Assembly: GCA_034401135.1 (NCBI GenBank)
Contig: JAWZSP010000002.1
Coordinates: forward strand, 186,001-250,000
DNA length: 64,000 bases
From: Volutella citrinella
Lineage: Eukaryota > Ascomycota > Sordariomycetes > Hypocreales > Nectriaceae
Reading direction: 5' to 3'
In this document: one piece after another, positions 1 to 10,315 of the stretch
Layout: the number at the start of each line of letters is the position of its first letter
Numbering within the stretch: the first letter of the stretch is position 1
The notes under the pieces: model-generated
The model's input: only the letters and a program-made list of their open reading frames with translations
Told to the model about the DNA's origin: nothing
Database searches by the model: none
Made by a program: the position numbers and the translations under genes

Positions 1-553
1 TCTCGGAACTCGGAACGCGGCCATGGAACTTTAGTGCGTACCAGTCGACGGTAGTCTGCTGCGGGACCTCGGTATCAGCTCGCCAGCCGCTGTGATTGGC
101 TTGAGAGACCTGTCAGATACTCCGTTTGTTGCTTACTGGGACTAATATCAATCCTCGGGGTACATTTGTGCGTGGTGGTCGGTGGTCTGGGGTCTGGCGG
201 GGGTTGACCGTACGCTTATTATTCAAGAAAATGACCCCTTGGCCCAACCCCAGGGGTTTTGTGCGCGCCATCCTGACTAATTCCATGTCAGCTGTTGGAT
301 GTGGACTGGTGCTTTTGCTGTTGGTGTGGTGTGTGGAGAGCGTCTGTCTCTTATCATCACCGTGACGTCAATGTCCGTCCAGCCGTCTAGACACACTGAA
401 GAAGATGGCCTTCTTATCCGGATAAGGAAGCTGTCAGCAGAAACAGTTTAGTACTAACAAAAGACCAAGCGCTGTCGTGTAAATGGCAAAGATCATTCAA
501 TACACACTAATACATGCGTCACTCGTTACGCAAGGGTATATCTGCTCATACAG
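1..553. other. Intergenic, no gene recognised
   Basis: An open frame of 79 codons on the plus strand has no recognisable motif and no neighbouring exon. The interval probably holds 3' flanking sequence of the zinc-cluster gene that ends at 554. Confidence 0.5.
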
Positions 554-2913
554 TTACTCTCCTGCCTCTTCTTCGTCTCTTTCGTAAATATTCAATGACG
601 CGTACGTCTCAACTAGGTTTGTAAGAATGTGCGAGTCCACATCTTCATGTCGCTTCACCACGCTGACTGGCCATTTGCTCTTGACCGTCTGTGTCATCAC
701 CTGCCGTTCCTCCGTTTCGTCGTCGTTCCGAGCTATGGCGTCTCTGAGCAAGGCGCATTCTTCGGGCCGCATACGCCCCCGGATCACGGAGAAGAGCGCC
801 TCAGCCAAGTAGTGGTTGCGCCGCTGGTTGTATAACCCTTGGGCGACGAGGAAAAGCGTGGACCGCAGCGTCTCTAGCTCAGGCCCTGGCGCTCGTGTCG
901 CAATCGCTTCGATGCAGGCAGTGCCGGCTAGTATAAGAGGGACGACGATGAAGAGATCCATGGCATCATAGCCGTGCCGGATGTAGTACAGACGGATGAG
1001 GGTGTATAGGTTTTTTTTCGTCTCGGCAACGATCTGGCATGCATGAGGGTCGCTGGCGTCTGTCTCGGGCCCCTCGGGGTCTTTGCACAGGGGTTCGTAC
1101 ATTGTGAGAATTATGTGGTGGTAATACATGCTGAGCTAATGGTTAGAAACTCGGACTGAGATGGCGAAGCTACGGCACTTACTGCATCTGTAGGTGCCCG
1201 GGAAGTACTATAGTCCTTGGCTGCAGTGGCGCAGGCAAGTTTGAGTACCAGGCCTTCAGACTCTCCCGCAACCTATCAGCCCGATAGAGGTCCACTTTGG
1301 AGTTCTTTGGGAAGGCCGCCTCACAGAATTCGTTCATGATGACCCGGAACAGACATCGTGCATGGAGGACTTGGGCAAAGTTCAACGACACGGCCTCCTC
1401 GCTGAGAGGATACTTGACCCATAACTCGCCATAGAAGGCGGCGCCCTTTTCGGGATCTGGCAGTCTCCATATGGGCGGCATCTTGACCAATGGAGACAGG
1501 TTGAATGAGAAGGCAGTGAGCCTAGCAGCGTCAATTAGCTGTAACTCAGCCAGGGAGAAAAAAGTACCCACGTCTCCCAATTGTACACGGCCCAGGCGGT
1601 GTATGCCCTGCCGTGCTGCAGTCTGGCATCCGGCACGCGCTGATTAAAGATGCCGAGCTCGCGGGCCAGGCTGACAGCGTGAGTCCTGTACGGCTGCCCG
1701 ATCTCATCCAGACCACAGAGGTTGTGGAACACGCTAAAGAGAATCCCAGCCTGTACGGTAGTCAGCCGTGGCTCGGCCGATTCCAGCTCCCACAGCCGCT
1801 TGGCCTCAGCAACGAAGCGATAGAGCAGCGTGTTGGGCTGCCAGTACTGTGACCGCTTCGCAAACCCAGGGTAGCAGACCTGGGACAAGAGTCAGCGAGG
1901 TTCCGTGGATACAGATCTTGGTGGCGGGGGAGCAGACGCAAGCGTAGCCCAGGGTGATGTTGACAAGCAGCGAAGAGCAAAAGTCTTTGTTGCCGGTAAA
2001 CATGTCTTCAAGGAAGAGATCCTTTTGGAACGCGGCGGTGAAGTGGAACTCGCACAGGAACAGAGTCTGGAGCAGTTCCCTCATGAGCGTGTTGTCGGAG
2101 CACACGGCAGTCCACGACGATATGTCAACATCAGCCAGCATGGGCTCGTGCACCTGGGCTACATGAAAGGGCTTCGTGTACAGGTTCGTGAATTTCTCGG
2201 CACTCATCCCAGGAGGTACCAGATCCGTCGGCGATGTGGCAGGCTCCTTTCCTGAGCACAGTTCCGAGGTCTGGTATAGTAGCGAGTCTATGTATGGGTT
2301 GTTCTGTATGAACTCGGGCGGCATCTCGGATCGATAGGGCAGCTCGTATCGGGATTTTGTCTCGGGGACGGCGGCCATTTGGAGCAGGGCGTCTCCGGCC
2401 TTGGCGAAGCTGAGCAGTGACGAGGCGTTGGCACCGGCACGCAGTGTCCTGAAGAGGGCCATGGCCTCTGGTTCGGGCATCGACCGGATCTGCTCGACCA
2501 GCTCCTCGTGAACTGAGCGCTCGTCGCGGATGGGCTTTCGGTAGAAGGCCTGCAGTCGAGACTCGCCTAGCCTCGAGTAATAGGTGCACTGTATTTTGCG
2601 ACGTGTGCAGCGGCCGCAGGTCGGTCGTTCGCCGGGACACTAAGACAAGGGTATCTTGTAAGTGACTGCAGTCCACTGGAGGGAGGCAGGGCTGCAAGGC
2701 AAATCAATCGGAGGGGGAACATGCTCTGACTTTGCGCTTCCGGCACTGCTCGCAGGCTGCCAGGGTATACTTGGGTCGCTTCGCAGGAAGACCGGACAGG
2801 TCAGGGGCGGCCGGCTCGGGCTCGGGGGACGACCGGGGCGGAGCTGGCATCAGACGGCGCAGGCCGGCGGCACTGCCCGCTAGACCTGGCTCTAGCACCG
2901 GGTCGGGCTCCAT
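554..2913 (-). CDS. Zn2Cys6 transcription factor, five exons, with a GC-AG intron
   Basis: Nuclear zinc-cluster transcription factor with a fungal-specific transcription-factor (Fungal_trans) middle domain. Proposed exons, 5' to 3' on the minus strand: 2913-2725, 2639-1938, 1879-1572, 1521-1183, 1130-554, giving about 704 aa. The ATG sits in a CCGCC-ATGG context. The zinc cluster spans the first intron: CEQCRKRKVR, then CPGERPTCGRC and TRRKIQC, which together give the C-x2-C-x6-C-x6-C-x2-C-x6-C spacing. This only works if the first intron (2724-2640) starts GCATGT and ends TTAG. The other introns are 50-58 bp GT-AG. The spliced middle domain reads YNWETLTAFSFNL and HLQMHMYYHHIILTMYEPL, typical of this domain. 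The target pathway is unknown. The adjacent laccase points the same way and is separated by about 1.1 kb, so co-regulation is only a guess. Confidence 0.85.
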
Positions 2914-3875
2914 GGCGGGAGGGTCCTGGATTGGGGGATGGCCCAGATGGCGCAGCTTGACGGGTTTGAGTTTGCGTGCTGTGGTGGCGATTTAGGACGA
3001 GGCTGTGAGAGCCCGAGACGGCACACGGCAGAGGGACAACACACGTGACGGGCCATGATTGATGCCCCGCCGCCGCAGCTTTGAAGCCCAACGATGGGCG
3101 GACCGCCCAACAGGAGCTCCGCGAAGGCGAGCAGAGTGTCTCTGCGGGGGGGAGACGTCCGTCCAGCAGCGGCGTCGTCGGTCGGGCAGTGGAGATGCGG
3201 GTGCAGTAACCGGATGATCGCCCCGCCGGCCATGGGTCCTGGATACGCGAACCGACTCCCCGGAATGTGTTCCGGCAATGGCGGCCAATGTGTGAGCGGT
3301 CCGGTCTCACTTGAATGCTGGCTGGTGCTCGGTGCTTAGAAGATACGGTTGTGTTGACGACTGGAACTGACATCTGGCGTTAATCCGAGAGCTGGCTGTC
3401 TTGTTAGATGCGATTGATCATGTCGACATTAGTGTTGCATCCGTTGGCTGCAGCAGCTGAGGGCGCCACTGCACGCCATCAAGAGACGGGTTCTGAGACA
3501 TCCGTGGATTCTGAGACAGACCAATTGTACGGATTAACGCGAGCCGATCAGAGCCCAGATCATTTCCCCAGCATCCAACACTGACGGTCTTGCAAAATTG
3601 ATCACTAGACATTCAACATTCGACTTAGGAAGTACAGAAAATATCACGGAGTAGATGGTAGACGACTCGGGTACTTCTTTGCGTCTGCTAAGCGCATGTA
3701 GTGTGATGTGGCTGATGTGATTGTTTGTTTGTGCTTCTGTCGGCGCCAGCCTCACCGGTGCAGCGCTTACAGGCTACCCCTCACCGCATTTTGCTGTAAA
3801 TTCGCTCTGCTTTCTCCGGTCGCCCTCTCAATATGCGTCCATCTTTTGTGTTACTCAGCTGAGAATCGCTGTCTA
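2914..3875. other. Promoter and intergenic region, no gene recognised
   Basis: Several overlapping open frames of 60-190 codons occur on both strands next to the regulator promoter. None has a recognisable domain, they overlap one another and they are GC-driven. I see no supportable gene. Confidence 0.5.
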
Positions 3876-3936
3876 GCCTTCAACTCTAGTCCAAGACGAG
3901 CGGCCTTGACCCCTGAGTTGGACTAGAGTTGAAGGC
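3876..3936. repeat. Perfect 19-bp inverted repeat with 23-bp loop
   Basis: The arm at 3876-3894 (GCCTTCAACTCTAGTCCAA) is the exact reverse complement of 3918-3936. The arms are separated by 23 bp, and pairing stops immediately on both the inner and outer sides. It lies about 100 bp beyond the laccase stop codon. It could form a strong hairpin in the laccase 3' transcript or be the terminal arms of a very small element. No target-site duplication was recognised. Confidence 0.85.
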
Positions 3937-4040
3937 CTGCACTTGACCAGAACTGGTATTAAAAGAGGGAATAAGTATCATGCATTAGTGAGTAGTCTAG
4001 TCTTGACATAGCATCGTCATCGAATCCACAGCCACGCATC

Positions 4041-6010
4041 TCAGATGCCAGAGTCCTCCTGGTGAATCCCCTTCTCCGTCTGGAACCTCTTCCACGCCGC
4101 GCACACCTGGTCCATCTGCTTCTGGTCAGCCTCCGAGACCGCCGAGGACATGTCGTCCTCCCGCTCGACAAACTGGATTGCGAAGCCCTCGGATGCGTGC
4201 CACCCGATGTGGCAGTGCATTAGCCAGGCGCCCGGGTTGTCCGTCTCCCACGCCATGACCAGGTATCCGGCCGAGGGCAGCATGGCCGTGTCGCGCCGCG
4301 GCGGGTTGTCGAGCTGCAGCCTCACGGATGAGTCGTACGTTCCCGTGCCCTGCGCGAGCACGTAAAAGTCGTGGCCGTGGAGGTGGATCGGGTGCGGAAA
4401 GGCCATCTGCGTCGCCACCACGAAGTAGACCCATTGGTTGGCCTCCTTGAGCTGGAACACGGCCTCTTGCGCCTCGTATATCGTCACCTCATCCGCGGTG
4501 CCGTTCATGATCTTCTGGAGCGTGGGGTATTTCCAGTCCATCAGCATCGTCGTGCTGTTGAGATACCATTTGAAGTGTCCGGGGCTGTGCAGGCCGATGG
4601 CAGCCGTTGCGAGCGTGCTCCAGTCGGAGGGAGATACTTGTTTCGGCACTACGGGAACCAGATTGGGTGTCTCGTCCTCGCACCCGTCCACGTAGTCATG
4701 CTTGGTAGTGGTGGGAAGCTTGTTGCTGCCGCCGTAGCTCACAACGCCGCGAATGTTGTCGGGGCTGTGGTTGTCGGAGCAGGCTGACTGGGGGATTGCG
4801 CGGAGCCAGAAGCTATCGGCTGTAGCAGCCTGGTCGGCTTTGACAATGATATCGTATCGTTGGCCTTGGAATTCTTAGTAAAGGGTCACTTATCAGCTGT
4901 CAATATCACTCACCCATCCCAATGCCTACGTGGGTTGCCTCGTATGGCTTCACGGGGATCAGATCCGAGCTGATGACGGTCAACTTGTGGTTGTCGATAG
5001 AGAATTTAAAAAAGGTATCGATGGCAGAGTTGACAAGACGAATTCGATACGACTTGCCCGGCTCAAAGTCGAGCTTGAACCGGGAGCCCGTCTGCTTGGC
5101 GTCTCCATCAGCGCCAAAGACATTTGTGCCGTTGATGAGACCAGTGTCGAGCTGCGGCGGCGCAGAGCTCTCGGCCTCGGGATAGAGCTCGTCGACCGTG
5201 CGGTGATCCCAGTCTTGAAGGAACAAGACGCCCAGGTCCTCGTCATAGTTGGCCGAGGCAGGACCATTGACGACGATGCCACCAAACACGCCCTGGTAGG
5301 CTTGGAGGCCGAAATGCGAGTGGTACCAACTGCTTCCGTACTGCTCGGCTGTTTTGCGTCAACATTCAGTTCTGATGATGTCGGTGGAAGGACTACGACT
5401 CACCCTTCCAGGTATAGGTCAGTGTTTCGCCAACAGCCAGCGGGCATTGCGTGATAGAGGGCACGCCGTCGTTGGCATTAGTGTGGTTTTGTCTCATGCC
5501 GTGAAAGTGGAAGCTGGTTCCGTTGAGGGACGTGTAGAGGGAGTTTCGCAGGTGAACCGTGACGGTATCGCCCCAGTCAGCATAGATGGTCGGGCCTGGG
5601 ATGGAGCCGTTGATGGCCATGGCTGGCCTTGAGAAGCCATCGGGCGCAGCGATGATGTCGGTCACTTCCAGCCAATATTCTCGCGTGACGCCGGTGCTGA
5701 CGGGCTGGAGCATGTAGTCGGTGTTGATGTCATACTCGCACCACTGGGAGCGTGTGGTAGGTGTGTTGCCTTTGCAGAACCTTGGCACATTTGCGTGAGA
5801 CCTGTTGGATGGGAAAGCACCGTAATGGTGGCCTTTGGATGGCAGGCTGCCATTGTGGTGGTGATTGTTGGATGACAAGGTACCATTGTGGTTGTGATGG
5901 TCTTGGTGGGCTTGGGCGTGAGCCTGTGAGCAGCGGCTAGTCTTTCCTGGCACTGCTTCAATCAAGCTACTAAAGAGGCCACAGGCCAGAACAAAGGACT
6001 TTAGCATCAT
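4041..6010 (-). CDS. Secreted ascomycete laccase (multicopper oxidase)
   Basis: Oxidises phenolic substrates with reduction of oxygen to water, outside the cell. Proposed exons 6010-5404, 5348-4914 and 4864-4041, about 621 aa. A second acceptor at 4874 would leave a 40-bp intron and add three residues; I prefer the 49-bp intron because it gives GIGMGQRYD. A signal peptide (MMLKSFVLACGLFSSLIEA) is followed by a histidine-rich stretch. All four copper signatures are present: HFHG (about residue 168), WYHSHFG (across the first splice), HPIHLHGHDF and HCHIGWHASEGF. The protein ends in DSGI, the C-terminal plug typical of ascomycete laccases sensu stricto. The residue ten positions after the type-1 copper cysteine is Phe instead of the usual ascomycete Leu. 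Substrate is unknown; it could serve lignin or phenol turnover, pigment formation or detoxification. Confidence 0.93.
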
Positions 6011-7341
6011 GACTAGCTTAAAAATGAAAGAGAACGAGGGTAAGTAAGAAGAAAAGAATCGATGCTAACGAGTGTTGGGGAAGAAAGGTTAGGCAACGGC
6101 TAATGTCCAAGGTAGTCACGGCCACTACTTCACGCGGCCGTTTGTTTTAATAAATGGCGGTACAAGCAACTCAGGCTCAGCACATCGTGTTGGCGTGCCC
6201 CATGTCTCCACTCGGAGTCTCGGAGGCATCTAACAAATCGGAATCTCCTTCCTTTCTCCATTTCGATCGCATATTTGACGTTGAACCGTGCCATCTAATC
6301 TAAACCCAACTAAGATGGGCGACACTCTTACGTCGCACGCCACCGCTGGCCAATTTCAGCGTACCGTCCGTTACGTACGTATGATCCGGACTACGGCACA
6401 GCTAGTTTTGGTGGTGATGGATGTCGAGTGGAGAGCCGAAACGTAGTTATCGACGGGCTAGACGACAGCTCGACGGGGCATCTTGCGAGTCGGCCAGTCG
6501 GAGGGAACCTGTAGTTGCAGTAGTATGTGGGTGAGGGTGTCATTTTCGGTCCCGAGCGCCACCTGAAGCCAGCCATGTTCTACTGCAGCCTCGCCGGAAA
6601 TACGACTGAAAGCTGGGGTGTCGGCAGCTGAATGGCAGGTCATGACTAGTTAGCTTAGGTGGGTAAATCCAGCTGCTCAGCGAATAAGGCGGGTTAGAGC
6701 TGTGTTTGTTTGCCTTCGTCACCCACATAAACTGGGGCTCGACCGGGAAGTGGGCGGAACAGGCCAACCACTGGGCACTAGATCGCGGAACTATCCTCAA
6801 TTCCATTTTTATTGCTTCAGGTCGGTGTTTTCTCAAAGACGCCTAGTGCCTTTTCCTTTTCGTAATCTCCCGTCATGTAGAGTGCTCTTCAGTTGCAGCA
6901 AAGCAACACCAGTTTGTTTCATGTCCCGCATAACTAGGCCCGTCAAGCATCTCCCACATCTCCCACTGATCTCCCGCCAAGCCTCTGGGCGCTCTGGATT
7001 CCCGCCGGATTCCCGCCAATATCGACCCAAATAGCCAGCGGAGATCATGGTGGGTCCAAGGCCACGACTATTGCCAGGCACGAGCCCAGGCACCGCAACG
7101 CCAACCCTTGAACCAGCCTAGTCGTTGGGATGGCTTCGCACGGTAGCATCGTGCGCCCCAGCCCATATCCGCGCGTCATCGTTGTGCTATTTAGTGCTGT
7201 AACCCCCTTTGGCCCGGCTCATGTGGACAGTCCCAGCTGAAACGGACTCCCCTCGGTAGCTTCGCCTCATAAACAAACTTGCCAGTTCTGCCGACGGATT
7301 CTCTCTTGGAGTTTCTCATTAGGAAGGCCAAACACTAAGCC
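6011..7341. other. Laccase promoter and intergenic region, no gene recognised
   Basis: About 1.3 kb between divergently transcribed genes. Overlapping frames of 60-110 codons show no domain, signal peptide or convincing splice partners. The part before 7342 presumably holds the promoter of the small secreted protein. Confidence 0.5.
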
Positions 7342-7993
7342 ATGAAGTTTTCGCATGTCTCCCCAAGCCTGTCGGCTTTGTTGCTGGCTGGAGTACCTGC
7401 GGCCTGCTCGACTTTCCACGACGACTCGGCGTCGTTCCAGATCTACGCGTACGGCGAGCAGATTGGCGGCCTCTCATTGTTCTCTTCCGGTGGTTTGTGG
7501 CGATTCAATGCTGTCGGCACGGCCAAGCGGAATGGGCTAACGTTGATTTAGACGATGCCTTTCTTGGAGACTTCAAGGCCGTGAGCAACAACCAAGCTGC
7601 TCCCGTCATTTGTGAGTATCCGCCATTCCCATGCCTCCTGGTAGCTTCACCTAACGAAATCAAGTCACGCCGTCCAAGGATGGCTGGTTCTCTTCGCCAA
7701 ACACTACTGAATGCAGCCAGGCTGCGTGGGCCGAGTACCTCTTTGCCCTTCCCACCGACTCGTCTGCCTCTCGCCACGTCTCCTTTGTCAAAGCTGCATC
7801 TGAGAGCGTCATCACCGATTCATTCTACTCCTATGGTGCTAATGTCTTTGTCAAAGCGAGCACCGGCATGATGGAGTCGAACTGGTATGCTGTGCCGTCA
7901 GAGACCAAGGGTGTCTACACACTCGCATGGAAGGATGAGTCAACTGCCGGCAGCGTGAGGGTTTCCTTGAAGAAGACCCCGCCTTCGAACTGA
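7342..7993 (+). CDS. Small secreted protein, 179 aa
   Basis: Exons 7342-7492, 7552-7611 and 7665-7993. Both introns (59 and 53 bp) contain a CTAAC branch site before the acceptor. The N-terminus (MKFSHVSPSLSALLLAGVPAACS) is a signal peptide. The mature part begins FQIYAYGEQIGGLSLF, then GDFKAVSNN, TPSKDGWFSS, FYSYGANVFVKAST and a SVRVSLKKTPPSN tail. The regular alternating pattern suggests a compact beta-rich extracellular domain. I recall similar IYAYG-x-GIGG proteins in fungal secretomes but cannot name the family. Only one cysteine is visible in the mature part (TTECSQAAW), so it is not a classic disulfide-rich effector. Confidence 0.75.
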
Positions 7994-8148
7994 GGTCATG
8001 TGTTGATAATAGCTTGTATGATATCAGATGATGGTGTGGGTGTCATATAATATAATAACGCATCGCTTTGTGGTGGCAGTATCTGATGTATGGTTTCATA
8101 ACCATCTTGTTCTGCTTCCTTGAACTCTGTCAACCTCAGATCAAATAG

Positions 8149-9939
8149 TCAAATAAGCAACGCAGATAGGCCAAGGTCGCTCATGGCACGTCTTGCATGC
8201 CATATCTGATCCGGGTTCTGGCCCTGCTGTTCCCAGGCATGCTTGATGACGCGCAACACTGTCCCGCAGTTTGTAAATTTTGACCGAGTTTGGTGGAGAA
8301 CCTCTTCCAGGATATTCACATAGACGGACCGCAGTGCAGGAGGCGCCATGGCCCCCGAGACACAAAGAACCCAAGGCAATCCGCGGAGAGAGAGGCGCGG
8401 GTTCATTTGGTTGACGGCATCAATGACTCTGGCCACAGCATCGCGGGGGTTGGGGGCTGGCAAATGGAGTTCGGAAGCGACGGTATACAAATACACAAGC
8501 GCCGTGGTGGCATACAGACGTGTGACGGAGTCGGTTACCGAGTTTGAGCTTGCCTGTTTTCATGCCAAAAAGGTCTCAATATCAGTTTCTCGATTGTCTT
8601 GGTCTCGCGGCCCCTGTCAACCATTCGTCTCGAGGACACACTTACGTTGCCGCTGTCCTCTTCAAGGACGCCCAGCACCTGAGTGATGCGCTCTTCAATG
8701 TCGAGCATGTTTTCCAAAAGAGTCGCGGATTTTGCAGCGCTCGCCTCAGCGTCAAGCGCGGCAATATCGCCAATCGCGAGCAGGATCGAGTTGCTACACC
8801 CGATGACATGAGCCACGTCAATATCACCGAGTGTAAGCCATTCGCGGTATGCAGTTCTCGGTGCAGTGCGGGTTGTCACGCAGGAAAGCGTATCAAACCA
8901 AAGAATGCTGACTATCATGAACTCTTGAGCCGCCATCATGCCTCGGTCATACACAGGCGTTGGGCCAACTGTCCGCCCTGCCAATGCGAGCCTGAAGTCG
9001 GACACTCTCAACTCGCCAGAGATGGACGCGACAGCGTTGAGGTGAGCTTGCCAGTGGCCCACCCCGCCTTGAAAGATCTGCCATCATGTCAGCACTGGGG
9101 CGGCTAGTGGGAGGCGAGGACGCGTATAGCGACCAAGGTAATGGAGATGTAACGGAAGGGACTCAGACCTCAAAGCTGATGAGGAAAATGCCTGCCGCCA
9201 CGAACTCTACCCATGCTTGCCTGCTGATGCTGGTCCGGTTGACCTCGTGGCGACAGACCACCTGGCGCAGTTCCTGGAGGGCCTGGGTGTGGTAGCCAAG
9301 TAGCTCTGCTTCCTGGTCCTCGGTCCGGCGATGTGAAGTGGAATGCTGATGAAATGCGGAGAGTGTGAGAGCCGCCTTCCGCAAGGGAGTGCTCTGAGCC
9401 CTTGTTAGAAGCCAGAAGAGCCATGCCCTGCCCCCAAGATCTGGGTTGTCCGAATAGTAGGGCCACTGGAGGGGGAATGTGTAGTCTAGATAATGCATAA
9501 AGTGTTGTGATTCCTTAAAGGCTTCCTCTGTGCTGGACGCCTCTGGTGCTCGCGTTGCCTGAAGCACCGACGTCTCCGCCACAGCCAAGTCGCCGCCGAC
9601 TTGCTCAGCACTGGACCTACTCGTCTCGACCTCGTCTGCAATCTCGGTCGTTGATTGCAACGGTGGCGCGTGCCCTTGTCGTGCTGCCTGGGCCAAGGAG
9701 CGACTGAGATGGCGGTTCTGGACCTTTTTAACGCGCTTGAAGTTATCCTTGACCTTGGCCTTAATGCATCGGAGCTCGTCCTGCAGCATCGCTTCATCAT
9801 TCATCCACTCTGGAGCCTGAACATCGTACCCATGGCATGTAATGTGGCGGGAAGTGCATTCTCGACAGGTTGGTGTTCCTTCGTCGCATTTCCGGTGTCG
9901 GAGACGACAGGTCCAACAGCCTTTGCGACTCCGATTCAT
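8149..9939 (-). CDS. Zn2Cys6 transcription factor, 535 aa
   Basis: Exons 9939-9169, 9077-8646 and 8553-8149. The N-terminal zinc cluster reads CWTCRLRHRKCDEG and CRECTSRHITC, right after the start codon. A basic region with KRVKK and likely coiled segments follows. The first splice rebuilds FLISFE-IFQGGVGHW, a conserved element of the Fungal_trans_2 type of regulator domain. The second splice joins EDSGN to ASSNSVTDSV and keeps the frame open to the stop. Both introns (91 and 92 bp) are longer than most in this window. The gene is convergent with the small secreted protein gene upstream. Target genes are unknown. Confidence 0.87.
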
Positions 9940-10315
9940 CCTAGAGTCTCAACGTGCCGGGTCTGGCATTGCGGTGATGGTGTATGCGGGAAAGAGCAGG
10001 GTCTTGCTGAGGAGAAAGGAAAGTTGAGAAAAGAAAAGAGTGAGGGGAATGCTAAAGATAGCGGCTGGCAATTAATTCCCGGCATTGCCTCCACTCCACA
10101 TGTCCTTGCTAACAGCGACTACTGCATACACCGCTAGCACTGGTTCCCCTCGTTTACTTCGCGCTGACTAACTCGGATGCGCCGCTTTATAATTTCCTAT
10201 TACAGCTTAAAATGTCGGACAATATTCATTCTCCACGGTAGATATATGTAAATGGCATCCTGAACATAACATGGTGGCTATTGGAGGTGAAAGAAAGTAG
10301 AGCCATAAACTCATC

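Noticed and set aside
4865..4913. Use of the acceptor at 4874 for the second laccase intron
   Set aside because: It would make a 40-bp intron, shorter than all others here, and add residues before the conserved GQRYD. The acceptor ending at 4865 gives 49 bp and the usual sequence.
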